This document shows positions 34,386-42,585 of a DNA stretch of 64,000 nt, piece by piece (the first letter of the stretch is position 1; each line of letters begins with the position of its first letter). Source of the DNA: an uncultured Alphaproteobacteria bacterium (lineage in GTDB: Bacteria > Pseudomonadota > Alphaproteobacteria > RF32 > CAG-239); assembly GCA_944390455.1 (NCBI GenBank), contig CALXPU010000003.1:89882-153881 (forward strand). Reading direction: 5' to 3'. The translations under genes were made by a program, and so were the position numbers. The notes beneath the pieces are model-generated. The model was not told the DNA's origin. It worked only from the letters and a program-made list of their open reading frames with translations, and did no database searches.

Positions 34386-34829
34386 ATGACAACAATAGAA
34401 TATTATAAACAACAAGCTAAACTTTTACTAAAAGATTATAACTTATTCAAAGAAAATAATTTCAATCAAAATGAGGCTGCATTTGATGAGCCTCAAGAAC
34501 ATTTTGACATTAATAATGTTTTTTCTAAAGCTAATAAATCGAAAAATGAGTCTATTACCTTAATGAATGCACAACATATTGTTGCTAAAATTTCTGATTT
34601 TAAGGATTGGAATGATTTACTACATTCATCAGAACCTCAAAGAGAAATAGGTGCACTGAAATTAAATGCTTATAAAATTGGAATGGATCCTAATATTATA
34701 GATGCCGCTGAAACGCTTGTATCCCATGAGTTATTTGCTGAATATGTTGATGATGAAGGAAACTTGAATTATACAGATGATGAAGAATTGGAAATGTGGA
34801 AGCATGTGATGAAAAGACTATTATTATAA
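34386..34829 (+). CDS. Hypothetical protein with glyoxalase-related N-terminal motif (147 aa)
   Basis: AKLLLKDYNLFKEN...ITLMNAQHIVAKISDFKDWNDLLHS resembles a short helical domain annotated in related genomes as glyoxalase-related, in which an AQ-x-IA-x-x-F-x-x-W segment is conserved; the assignment is tentative. The acidic C-terminus (EYVDDEGNLNYTDDEELEMWKH) is unrecognised. AAGGAG precedes the ATG. No clear operon partner. Confidence 0.65.
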   Translation: MTTIEYYKQQAKLLLKDYNLFKENNFNQNEAAFDEPQEHFDINNVFSKANKSKNESITLMNAQHIVAKISDFKDWNDLLHSSEPQREIGALKLNAYKIGMDPNIIDAAETLVSHELFAEYVDDEGNLNYTDDEELEMWKHVMKRLLL

Positions 34830-34906
34830 TTATCTGTATATGGAAAGTTGAAGAAATAAAAATATAGTCCGCGAATTGCGAAATCGCTCCAGCCAATTTT
34901 GAAATA

Positions 34907-34935
34907 AAGCCTTGTTTTTGCAAGGCTTTTTCTTT
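34907..34935 (+). terminator. Terminator with a tRNA-like 3' fragment upstream
   Basis: AAGCCTTG / CAAGGCTT form an 8-bp stem with a TTTTTG loop followed by TTTC. Just upstream, GCGAAATCGCTCCAGCCA (34880-34898 region) looks like the 3' end of a tRNA or tmRNA gene, including CCA. It may be a relic attachment site for the integrase encoded 80 bases on. Confidence 0.6.
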
Positions 34936-34947
34936 TTATAAATCAAT

Positions 34948-34972
34948 AACTGCTAATAACTTCTGCTAATAA
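34948..34972 (+). repeat. Integrase arm-type repeats upstream of the tyrosine integrase
   Basis: CTGCTAATAA occurs twice with a 13-bp period (34950-34959, 34963-34972). AACTGCTAATAACTT (34948-34962) is identical to a 15-mer in the right-end repeats at 59.6 and 61.5 kb, where TGCTAAT occurs four times in 42 bases. This looks like the arm-site motif of the adjacent integrase. Confidence 0.65.
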
Positions 34973-35012
34973 ATCTCATTGGAATTAGCCTTAAATCATC
35001 GGAGGCTTGTTC

Positions 35013-36755
35013 ATGCATTTATACAATCGCGGAAGCTCATATTACTTGGTGGTTAACGTTCCTTGCGACCTCATTCCCATATACCGCAAAAAACAAATTT
35101 GGGTTTCTTTACGGACTAAAGACAAAAATATTGCAAATATCAGATCGTTAATGATATTATCTAAGTTGGAACATCAGTTTTTGGTTGAAAGGCAAAATAT
35201 GTCAGTTTTCAAAAATACTCCTTTTCGGTTCGTTATTGATTATAGCGGTGTACCGTGTCCTAAAGGCTCATTTACATATGGTGAAGCTGATATTGAAAGT
35301 TTCGCGTTAGATTTTTGTATTACCAAAACCGAAGATGAACTCCCTACTCTTTCCAAAGATTTTTCGACTCTGCAATACTATAAACATCTTCATGACGAAT
35401 ATGTTTTAGCCTACAAAAACAATGATTTTCACTTAGTACAAGATGCAGTTGACATTTATATTGCAAGCCACAAAATGCAAACTCCTACCAAAGAATGTCT
35501 TCCTGTTTTTCTCAAGTCATTTATGTTGGCTTATATTCAATATCTTGAAATGGCTATCAACTATTTGCAAGGAGCCGAATTAAAGCGCCCGACGCATTTA
35601 TGTCCTCACATGTTTAGCAATGAACAACCAAATTCTGTTTTTCCTGTTCAAGCTCCTTATTCTGTCAACACACCAACGCAAACCGAAGTTTACAAAAAGC
35701 CCAATTTAAATTTATTTGAGCTTGTTAAAGTATATAACGGTGAAGCATCCAGACACAATGTTTCAAACGCTCAAAAAGACAAAATCAATAAACGTATTGA
35801 GACCATTAATTTGCTGTTGAATAACAAAAAAATCCGCGACATTACGGCTGATGACCTGCAAGAATTGGTGTATTTAGTTAAATTTCTCCCTCCTCGTCTC
35901 AACAAAACCGAGGCTTACAGCAACATCAAAAAAATTATTGAATATGGAAAAAAGCATCCAGAAAATTGCATCTCCGATAAAACTGCATCCGACTATATTC
36001 AAAACCTCAAGACGTTATTTGCATGGGCTTGCAAACGCAAATACATAAAAGAAAACCCGATTGATGAAATTGACATTCCAGTATTTGAAACGACTAAGAC
36101 CACCGCGAAATATCAATCGTTCACCGTGCAGCAACTACAAAAAATCTTTCACAGTGAGTTTTACTCCAAACATTGGGATAATAACCGACAACGACGCTCT
36201 TTCTTTTGGATTGGGCTTTTGGGCTTATATACAGGAGCCAGACTTAATGAAATTTGTCAGCTCCAATTTGATGATATTCAAGAAGAAGACGGCATTAAAT
36301 TTATAAGTATCAACGAAAATGATGGTAAACACGTCAAGACCAAAGCCGGTATCCGCAAAATTCCTATTCATCAGGAACTTATCAAATTAGGATTTTTGGA
36401 ATTTGTAAATTTAATGCAAAAACAAAGCCCTGCCAAAAACAAACGCATTTTTATGGATTTAGTGCCAAACACACGCGGAGAGTTGTCTGCTCAACCGTCT
36501 AAATGGTTTGGAAAGCTTCTTGATTCTCTCGGTTTGAAGGACAAAGGACTTGTTTTTCACTCATTCCGACATACTGTTCGAACGATTCTACGCAATAACA
36601 ACTGTCCGATTGACCGCGTACAAAGACTTTGTGGCTGGGAGGGTTCTAATTCCCTCTCCGAACACTATGGAACAATCAGTATCAAAGTCTTAGCTGATGA
36701 ATTAAACGAAAAATTAGTATATGAAGGGTTAGACTTAAGCCATCTGTATATTTAG
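35013..36755 (+). CDS. int: Tyrosine recombinase/integrase (580 aa)
   Basis: The DUF6538-like N-terminus (MHLYNRGSSYYLVVNVPCDLIPIYRKKQIWVSLRT) is followed by a SAM-like core-binding domain and the catalytic domain with TGARLNEICQLQ (first Arg), KTKAGIRKIPIH (Lys), HSFRHT (His-x-x-Arg, about residue 516-519), GWEG, and SEHYG with nucleophile Tyr near 552. ATG 35013 has GGAGG 7 bases upstream and is preferred to TTG 35007. A tRNA 3'-end target fits this enzyme class, and its arm-type repeats occur both before the gene and at the island's right end. Confidence 0.94.
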   Translation: MHLYNRGSSYYLVVNVPCDLIPIYRKKQIWVSLRTKDKNIANIRSLMILSKLEHQFLVERQNMSVFKNTPFRFVIDYSGVPCPKGSFTYGEADIESFALDFCITKTEDELPTLSKDFSTLQYYKHLHDEYVLAYKNNDFHLVQDAVDIYIASHKMQTPTKECLPVFLKSFMLAYIQYLEMAINYLQGAELKRPTHLCPHMFSNEQPNSVFPVQAPYSVNTPTQTEVYKKPNLNLFELVKVYNGEASRHNVSNAQKDKINKRIETINLLLNNKKIRDITADDLQELVYLVKFLPPRLNKTEAYSNIKKIIEYGKKHPENCISDKTASDYIQNLKTLFAWACKRKYIKENPIDEIDIPVFETTKTTAKYQSFTVQQLQKIFHSEFYSKHWDNNRQRRSFFWIGLLGLYTGARLNEICQLQFDDIQEEDGIKFISINENDGKHVKTKAGIRKIPIHQELIKLGFLEFVNLMQKQSPAKNKRIFMDLVPNTRGELSAQPSKWFGKLLDSLGLKDKGLVFHSFRHTVRTILRNNNCPIDRVQRLCGWEGSNSLSEHYGTISIKVLADELNEKLVYEGLDLSHLYI

Positions 36756-36768
36756 AGGGAGCAGGTAA

Positions 36769-37671
36769 ATGTTTGACAATCAAGATACATCGACTATAAA
36801 AAACAATTTAATTATTGATTTTCCTTATTTAGATTATCAGTTTGGGAAAAATATAGCCGTAAAAGAGATACTGTTACTTCATCTATTCCCTTATATTTTA
36901 TCAGCGTATCAGCTTGAAAATATTAAAAGCTATCAAGCTCCTGTTACTTTGATGACAATGAATATGATTCTTGCTGATGAAACTGAAAAGACGCAAAAAA
37001 AGTTTATAACTAATGCTCTCAACGATATAAAAACCAAGACAAAAACAAGTTGTTATTTCGCTTATAAGCTTGAATATGATGAATTTCAAAGAGTTGGTGG
37101 CTATGAAAGTATTTTATATAATAAAAATTGGGCTTCAATTGAACAAGAAATAAAGGAGAATGCGGAAAGTTTTTTCACAATTCATGCAATTGTAAGACGT
37201 TTGCTAAAAAATTATTCTCCTGACTATAAAAACTCTTATTCATATGAGCAAGCTTTTATAGATGCCAAATCTGTAAATGATAAGTATAGCCAATTGATCT
37301 TACTAGGAAGCAAAAAGATTGAAGAAGAGTTCTGGGCTAAATTTAAATATGTTGCTCCAATAATTTACGGATATATAGAAGCTTTGTATGTTAATAATCA
37401 AATTCCGGAAATTCCAGAGCAAATTAAGAATATATCTGACAAGAAACTATATCGAGCAGAATTAAGAAAATATATTAACACAGAACTTGGTGCAATTCTC
37501 GCTGACACAGAACAAAATGCAAAATTTATGAATCATATTATAGGATATGCATTGTATGCTCAACAAATATTTCCTTTGATTAAACATAGAAATAACTCTC
37601 ATAATTTTTACAAGATTCTTCTTCCGGAAGAAAAATTGAAACAAAATTATCGTTTTAAAGCTATAAAATAG
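36769..37671 (+). CDS. Hypothetical protein co-transcribed with the integrase (300 aa)
   Basis: A soluble, helical protein rich in Lys, Tyr and Asn, with no recognised domain (MFDNQDTSTIKNNLIIDFPYLDYQFGKNIAVKEILLLHLFPYIL...). The start lies 13 bases after the integrase stop with GAGGGAGCAGG upstream. Coupled expression suggests a role in integration or excision, but nothing in the sequence shows it. Confidence 0.7.
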   Translation: MFDNQDTSTIKNNLIIDFPYLDYQFGKNIAVKEILLLHLFPYILSAYQLENIKSYQAPVTLMTMNMILADETEKTQKKFITNALNDIKTKTKTSCYFAYKLEYDEFQRVGGYESILYNKNWASIEQEIKENAESFFTIHAIVRRLLKNYSPDYKNSYSYEQAFIDAKSVNDKYSQLILLGSKKIEEEFWAKFKYVAPIIYGYIEALYVNNQIPEIPEQIKNISDKKLYRAELRKYINTELGAILADTEQNAKFMNHIIGYALYAQQIFPLIKHRNNSHNFYKILLPEEKLKQNYRFKAIK

Positions 37672-37698
37672 CACTTTTTATAGATTTTTTTAGCTCAG

Positions 37699-37811
37699 AT
37701 AGTAGTCGTACTTTTATTGCGATTACTATTTTTATTTATGTCTTAATTTTCTAAAATATATCAATAAAAATCAATATGTTATTTGCTAGTCGTAAAATAT
37801 TTGCGACTAGC
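37699..37811. repeat. Two similar palindromes (TAGTCG...CGAYTA)
   Basis: ATAGTAGTCG (37699-37708) / CGATTACTAT (37720-37729), 9 of 10 complementary, and GCTAGTCG (37785-37792) / CGACTAGC (37804-37811), perfect. Both have 11-base AT-rich centres and share TAGTCGTA...TTGCGAyTA. They lie in the 245-base gap before the 188-aa gene and look like operators or iteron-type sites. Confidence 0.65.
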
Positions 37812-37916
37812 TACATTTTCAAATATTGCCGTATTTTTCTAAAAAAAATGAAATAATAAAGGTATCAAGCAAGGAATATTGTTTGATATTGTTTTAATAA
37901 TTTTAGGAGAAAAGAT

Positions 37917-38483
37917 ATGTCAAAATCTAATAAAAATTTAAACACAAAAGAAGCTAATAAAGTTAAGAATAAAGTATTCGCATTGTTTAAAAATGCATAC
38001 GCATTAGAAGATGAAGTAAAGACAATAAATCTTCAAAGCAATCTTATGAAACAGAAAGCTATTGCGGAATTATATAAATACTCGAAACGCACTATAAACG
38101 CATCATCCAAAGCTGAATATGGAGAACAAATCAAACAGTTTGTTGCACAGTTTTTCTCTACTTATTCAGACAAGAGAATTACAAGATTAAAAGCCAAAAT
38201 TGTTCGTGCACTTACTGTAATGAGCAATAAGGATGTCAAAAAGAAAGAGGCTTTAAAATTCATAAAAAAACACACTCTAAAAAATTTGTATAACGGATTA
38301 ACTGCACCGGAAGCGCAAAAGAGATATAAGCAAAATGCAGATAATCGTAACAGCATTATGAATATTTTGAAACAAAAAACGGTTGCATACATCAAATTTG
38401 GTAATGAAAGCTATGTTATCAAAGATAAAAGCTTCCTGAAAAAAATAATCTCATCCTCAAAATGTGAGCAGTTACCGCAATAA
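37917..38483 (+). CDS. Basic hypothetical protein (188 aa)
   Basis: Very Lys-rich helical protein (MSKSNKNLNTKEANKVKNKVFALFKNAYALEDEV...) of unknown family with likely nucleic-acid affinity. AGGAG precedes the ATG. It sits 100 bases before the HUH Rep-like gene, separated by a strongly structured spacer, so it may be part of the same replication or mobilisation module. Confidence 0.68.
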   Translation: MSKSNKNLNTKEANKVKNKVFALFKNAYALEDEVKTINLQSNLMKQKAIAELYKYSKRTINASSKAEYGEQIKQFVAQFFSTYSDKRITRLKAKIVRALTVMSNKDVKKKEALKFIKKHTLKNLYNGLTAPEAQKRYKQNADNRNSIMNILKQKTVAYIKFGNESYVIKDKSFLKKIISSSKCEQLPQ

Positions 38484-38496
38484 TTGTCACTTGTGT

Positions 38497-38533
38497 AGGT
38501 GCTGGTCTCTGCATCAAACCAGCACCTGCAGAG
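38497..38533 (+). promoter_or_regulatory. Possible H-type pseudoknot upstream of the HUH Rep-like gene
   Basis: AGGTGCTGGT (38497-38506) pairs perfectly with ACCAGCACCT (38518-38527). The loop begins CTCTGCA (38507-38513), which is complementary to TGCAGAG (38527-38533) directly after the stem. The two pairings share only one base, so an H-type pseudoknot is possible. It lies 52 bases before the Rep ATG. Translational control or a replication/nicking structure are both possible. Confidence 0.7.
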
Positions 38534-38584
38534 CTGTATACATCATAAAATACACAAAAACGATAGTATTGAAAGGATAAAACC

Positions 38585-39346
38585 ATGATTATTTCAAAGA
38601 AATCATATGAATCAAAGTTTGAAGAAAATGCAAGTTGGCAAATAAACATTCTTAATAAGTCAATCGCACAATACGGAAATTCATTAGAAGAACAAACCAA
38701 GTTATATAAGTATATTCTAAGTACTAAACAGTTTGGATTAATGCAACCATTAGCATTAAAAGTTTTTGCAAATATTATTCATAAACACCTAAAAAAGGTT
38801 GTTAAGCCAAATCAACAAGGCAAATACACCATGTTCACCATAGTTTGTGGCTATAACTTTGGTAAAGATAAATGGAATATGAATTATGAAAAACTGCAAA
38901 ACAGAGTAAAAAAACTACTCAAAGGTTATGATTATATAGCTACAGTAGCTCTTGATGAATTTCCTCGAGAAAAGTACTTAGGCAACGGAACCTTAATGTC
39001 TTGGCACGTACACGGAATATTCTTTAAGAAACCTTCACGTTGGCATATTGGAAAAATCAACAAAAGGATCAAACAAAAAGGGCATAAAATAATTCCTCTA
39101 AAAAATGCATCATTCTTTCAAATAATAGACTGTATTTACTATGCATTCAAAGGTCCATTTGGAGGAAAAGTACTAACAACTGATAAAAATGGAAAAGAAA
39201 GATTTAGACACGTAAAACTTCCTTTGTCCTCTTACTATGAGAACTTAATCAAACTGAAAGACTATAAAATTTACGACTTTATGTTTGCTGGGGGAAAAGG
39301 AAAAAAAGTGTTAAACAAAATTCTTAAGGAGGTAGGTCATGACTAA
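38585..39346 (+). CDS. HUH Rep-like protein (253 aa)
   Basis: TMFTIVCGYNFGKDKW and YIATVALDEFPREKYLGNGTLMSWHVHGIFF contain an H-x-H metal-binding motif, and CIYYAFKGPFGG provides Tyr three residues before Lys. This order matches rolling-circle replication initiators and related single-strand nickases. Helicase gene 39339 overlaps the end by 8 bases. The 253-aa length is typical of small plasmid Reps. Probably nicks and joins a single-strand origin or transfer site of the element. Confidence 0.75.
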   Translation: MIISKKSYESKFEENASWQINILNKSIAQYGNSLEEQTKLYKYILSTKQFGLMQPLALKVFANIIHKHLKKVVKPNQQGKYTMFTIVCGYNFGKDKWNMNYEKLQNRVKKLLKGYDYIATVALDEFPREKYLGNGTLMSWHVHGIFFKKPSRWHIGKINKRIKQKGHKIIPLKNASFFQIIDCIYYAFKGPFGGKVLTTDKNGKERFRHVKLPLSSYYENLIKLKDYKIYDFMFAGGKGKKVLNKILKEVGHD

Positions 39347-40646
39347 TATTACTCTCAATATACAACAAACTTTTGCTGTTAATTCAACTTCTCGTATCAC
39401 TTATGTTAACGCAGGAGCTGGAACTGGAAAAACAACAACTTTGGAAGCAAGGATTGAAAAAATAGCTAGGAATACTCTTCCTTGGAACATCATCATATTA
39501 GCTTTTAATAATTCTATTGTTAATGATATCAAGGATAGATTAAAAAAGCATATTAGTGCTAAAAAAGTTGACAAGATGCAGATTTACACAATCCATGCGT
39601 ATGCACTAAAAATAATTTCTAAGCAAGTTAAAATGAAGAACGAGCTTTTAGATCAAGAAAAACTGGTTAAGTTTATTAGAAACACATGGAACAAATATAA
39701 AAAATTGAACAACTATAAACGACAAAGCAGAACATATAACGAAAAGAAGACCAGACAAGTAATTGATATTGTTCTAAAATGTAGAGAAAATAACAGTTAC
39801 ATAAAACAATGTTCTAAAGAAATGCAATTATTTTATAGAGTGTTCAAACAAGAATTGAAAGCTACTAAAAGTTATGATTTTGCAAGAATTGTAAAGGTGG
39901 CTAAAAATCACATTCCATCAAGTAATACACCACAATATATATTTGTTGATGAGTTTCAAGATACTTCAGAAGCAAGATTTAATTTTATCAAGGCTTTAGT
40001 TGGAAAGAACAATTATCTTTTTGCTGCGGGGGATGAAGATCAACAAATCTTAGAGTGGTGTGGCGTTAAAAATAACAATGTCAATAAATTGTCTCAGCTC
40101 TATAAAGAAGAGTTTAAAGAGTATAAATTGGAATATAGTTATCGGTTGACAAAGACACTGGCTCAAAAATCCAATCAACTCTTACGAGTATTTAATAACA
40201 GAATCTCAAAAACTTTAATAGGTGCAAATAGAGCTAGAGGAAGCTTTAATATTAAAAAATTCACCAGTAGTTCTCAAGAAGTTAATTGGTGTAAGAATTT
40301 TATTCGCAATTTGTTAAAAAGTCGCGTTAAAGCTCAAGACATTGCTGTATTGTATAGATGCGAAAATATGATGTATAGTGATATTGCTAACATGGGTATT
40401 TATCAGTCGACCATTCACAAAGCTAAAGGTCTTGAATTTGAATATGTTATTATTATTGGTGTTGAAGAAGGAATTTTTCCTCGTAGTAACGAATCTATCG
40501 AAGAAGAACTTCGGGTATTATATGTGGGTATGACAAGGGCTAAAAAAAGTTTGACTATTACATACATTGATAATACTATGAGAAAGCTTAATAACCATAC
40601 CTACATACAGGTCAAAAAATCAACATTTCTGGATTACTTGAAATAA
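39339..40646 (+). CDS. Compact UvrD/PcrA-type superfamily 1 helicase (435 aa)
   Basis: Walker A GAGTGKTTT at 27-35, motif Ia ILAFNNSIVNDI, motif II YIFVDEFQDTSEA, motif III AGDEDQQI with WCGV, motif IV-like YSYRLTKTLA, motif V TIHKAKGLEFEYVII and motif VI LRVLYVGMTRAKKSL. It is much shorter than the 650-750 residues of UvrD or PcrA, with most 1B/2B insertions missing. Coupled to the HUH gene by an ATGACTAA overlap, it is a natural unwinding partner, as PcrA is for plasmid Reps. Confidence 0.92.
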   Translation: MTNITLNIQQTFAVNSTSRITYVNAGAGTGKTTTLEARIEKIARNTLPWNIIILAFNNSIVNDIKDRLKKHISAKKVDKMQIYTIHAYALKIISKQVKMKNELLDQEKLVKFIRNTWNKYKKLNNYKRQSRTYNEKKTRQVIDIVLKCRENNSYIKQCSKEMQLFYRVFKQELKATKSYDFARIVKVAKNHIPSSNTPQYIFVDEFQDTSEARFNFIKALVGKNNYLFAAGDEDQQILEWCGVKNNNVNKLSQLYKEEFKEYKLEYSYRLTKTLAQKSNQLLRVFNNRISKTLIGANRARGSFNIKKFTSSSQEVNWCKNFIRNLLKSRVKAQDIAVLYRCENMMYSDIANMGIYQSTIHKAKGLEFEYVIIIGVEEGIFPRSNESIEEELRVLYVGMTRAKKSLTITYIDNTMRKLNNHTYIQVKKSTFLDYLK

Positions 40647-40668
40647 AGGTCTACGGTAGACTCATTCT

Positions 40669-40705
40669 CGGTATGTGGTTTATTTATCGCATACCGATTT
40701 TTTTT
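40669..40705 (+). terminator. Terminator of the Rep-helicase operon
   Basis: CGGTATG / CATACCG with a 14-base loop, then A and eight T. It runs into the end of the converging resolvase gene. Confidence 0.85.
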
Positions 40706-41258
40706 ATGACTTTAAGACTTGATACAACAAACATCGGCTGATTTTGTATTCTTTAGCGAGTGCTGTTGCATTTGTATTCCTATCAGCCATTTTAATTTTG
40801 ATTTCATTTATTTGTTCTTTCGATAATTTCTTCTTTCTTTCCTTTGAATAAGCTCCACGTTGTTTTGCGCATCGAATTCCTTCTCTTTGGATTTCTAATA
40901 AGTTTTCTCTATAAAATTGATTTATAGCTCCAAGCATCGAAAGCATTAAGTTTTGAAAAGGATCATTCCTATCGGGAGTGAATGTTAAATGTTCTTTTTC
41001 AAAACTAATTGTAGCTCCTTTTGACGTAATCTCTTTAACCAGATTAATCAAATCAGTTAATGAACGACTTAACCGATCCATTGATAAACAAGAAATTTTA
41101 TCTCCTTCACGTAAATTTGATAACATAGCTTGCAGTTGTTCTCTGTTAACATTTTTACCAGATTGTTTATCACAGTATAATCTGTCGCATTCGACTTCTT
41201 GTATTTGTCGGTCAAGGTTTTGGTCTGTTGTAGAAACTCTTGCATAATGAAATAACAT
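40704..41258 (-). CDS. Resolvase/invertase-type serine recombinase (184 aa)
   Basis: FHYARVSTTDQNLDRQI has the catalytic Ser in R-V-S, then CLSMDRLSRSLTDLINLV and INQFYRENLLEIQREGI as the E helix, with a C-terminal HTH region (TNATALAKEYKISRCLLYQVL). It belongs to the PinR/Hin/Tn3-resolvase group and differs clearly from the Mpi-type enzymes here. AAGGAGAT precedes the ATG. Its sites are not obvious. Confidence 0.92.
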   Translation of the reverse strand: MLFHYARVSTTDQNLDRQIQEVECDRLYCDKQSGKNVNREQLQAMLSNLREGDKISCLSMDRLSRSLTDLINLVKEITSKGATISFEKEHLTFTPDRNDPFQNLMLSMLGAINQFYRENLLEIQREGIRCAKQRGAYSKERKKKLSKEQINEIKIKMADRNTNATALAKEYKISRCLLYQVLKS

Positions 41259-41382
41259 TTTATCTCCTTAATTGTTTATTTAACATTTAGTTGTCGCTAT
41301 ACATTTGTAAAATTGCTGCAAAAGATATTTTAATTACACACTTTGGGAGCTAATTTTACTGTTTAGATAAGTTATACTTTAA

Positions 41383-41910
41383 TTATACAGCCTCCAGAGA
41401 GAGGAAATACACTTGTCGCAAACATATTTGATACTTCCTACAGTTGGTTGTATCTATGTTCTTGAGCAGGATATCCTCTAAGTCGGAGCTGTCATAAAAT
41501 TTTATTTTGTCTTTGGTTATTCGTTTTATAACAGTGTAGTGGTCTATCTTCTCGCTTTTAATGCGGATGTGAGTCACCTTCCCCGCTGCGGACTGTTGTT
41601 TTGCATAATCGATAAATTCGGTTAAAGTTAGACGTTTATTCCAAAATGGTCGATGATACACAAACTTTTGGTTACGGTTAGTTGTCAGCCACTCATTTGC
41701 ATATTTGAAAACAACTTCTAAAAGTCGGTAGTCTGCTCCATTCGTATTCAAATCGAATAACACATCTAAGCAACTAATTCCATATATCAAATGGTCATAA
41801 AGCTCCTGCCACTCATTGTATTTAAGTTTTAAGCCAAGAGCTTGTAACGCATTAAGTGTTGAGTAAACCGAACAATACCTCGAAAAATATCCTTGGCGAA
41901 AAGCTTTCAT
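41383..41910 (-). CDS. Papain-like (C39-type) cysteine peptidase-like protein (175 aa)
   Basis: RQGYFSRYCSVYSTLNALQAL has the Gln/Cys arrangement of C39-like and papain-fold peptidases. KIDHYTVIKRITKDKIKFYDSSDLE offers the His and Asp/Asn of the triad. So it is likely a cysteine peptidase or a deaminase/acetyltransferase-like relative; the assignment comes from motif spacing. It starts at the base overlapping the DUF3768 stop (TGATG), making a coupled pair. Confidence 0.65.
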   Translation of the reverse strand: MKAFRQGYFSRYCSVYSTLNALQALGLKLKYNEWQELYDHLIYGISCLDVLFDLNTNGADYRLLEVVFKYANEWLTTNRNQKFVYHRPFWNKRLTLTEFIDYAKQQSAAGKVTHIRIKSEKIDHYTVIKRITKDKIKFYDSSDLEDILLKNIDTTNCRKYQICLRQVYFLSLEAV

Positions 41911-42245
41911 CAGTATTCATCCGCAAACATAATGGTTAAGACACGGTTGGTTTGTGTCTCATCATCGGGCTGTGGAGAATAAAACTCATAATTCAAGTCA
42001 TACATATCAATTTTCCAGAAGATTTGTTGTCCACGATATTCAAAACAGCCAAAGTCGTGTTCACCATACGGATCGTTATCTTCATTAAAATCCGCAAACT
42101 CTCTAACTTTTTGTATAATCTCGTTTTGTTGTAACAGTGGCAGAGATGAAATACCGCAAGTCAACAGCACCTTGCCACCGCAGAAGGTTTTACGGAACTT
42201 GTCGTTTTGTTCTGCAATTTTTTTCACATCAATTTTATTTTCCAT
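41910..42245 (-). CDS. DUF3768 protein (copy 2)
   Basis: NDKFRKTFCGGKVLLTCGISSL, NDPYGEHDFGCFEYRGQQIFWKIDMYD and NRVLTIMFADEY match the family and the paralogue at 23086-23403, to which it is roughly half identical by eye. Unknown function. AAGGAG precedes the ATG. In both loci it is the middle or last gene of a short minus-strand operon with a different partner. Confidence 0.88.
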   Translation of the reverse strand: MENKIDVKKIAEQNDKFRKTFCGGKVLLTCGISSLPLLQQNEIIQKVREFADFNEDNDPYGEHDFGCFEYRGQQIFWKIDMYDLNYEFYSPQPDDETQTNRVLTIMFADEY

Positions 42246-42256
42246 GTCAAAGCTCC

Positions 42257-42460
42257 TTATTCAATATCAAACCAAGTCATAGCTGTGGCTAATAAATGAT
42301 TGTAGTCACCGGACATAGCTTCTTTCATGAATTGGTCGATTTCTTCTTGCGGGAGGTGAGCTCTTTCCATAGCTCTTTTGCATAAGCCTAAAATCATAAA
42401 TGCATTTCCGTCTTGCCCTGAAAGCTGAATTGTTATCTCTGGGTGTTTTATATTTGTCAT
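42257..42460 (-). CDS. Small hypothetical protein MTNIKHPEITIQLSG... (67 aa)
   Basis: ATG 42460 is preceded by AAAGGAG and is preferred to a longer frame from 42499. The sequence GQDGNAFMILGLCKRAMERAHLPQEEIDQFMKEAMSGDY is protein-like and helical, with a domain I recall in small element-borne proteins but cannot name. Its transcript must pass the terminator at 42481-42512 unless a promoter lies within 20 bases. Confidence 0.72.
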   Translation of the reverse strand: MTNIKHPEITIQLSGQDGNAFMILGLCKRAMERAHLPQEEIDQFMKEAMSGDYNHLLATAMTWFDIE

Positions 42461-42480
42461 TGTTTTTACTCCTTTAAAAT

Positions 42481-42512
42481 AAAAAAAGAGCCTCAACACT
42501 GGGTTGAAGCTC
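42481..42512 (-). terminator. Intrinsic terminator directly before the 67-aa gene
   Basis: On the minus strand GAGCTTCAAC / GTTGAGGCTC (9 of 10 paired) with a CCAGT loop is followed by seven T. The next ribosome site is 14 bases away, so this is either the end of the upstream 30-aa gene or an attenuator for the DUF3768 operon. Confidence 0.8.
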
Positions 42513-42585
42513 TGTAAACGTTACAATTTAGGTGGACGATATGTCCTATAACAAACTTATTTCCGCATTTGTAGGTTATGAACAT
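42493..42585 (-). CDS. Possible 30-aa leader or small protein
   Basis: ATG 42585 with GAGGA six bases upstream opens 30 codons (MFITYKCGNKFVIGHIVHLN...) whose TGA lies inside the 3' arm of the terminator stem. A translating ribosome would open that stem, so translation could prevent termination. It also starts inside the right arm of a long hairpin. Small size makes the call uncertain. Confidence 0.45.
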   Translation of the reverse strand: MFITYKCGNKFVIGHIVHLNCNVYRASTQC

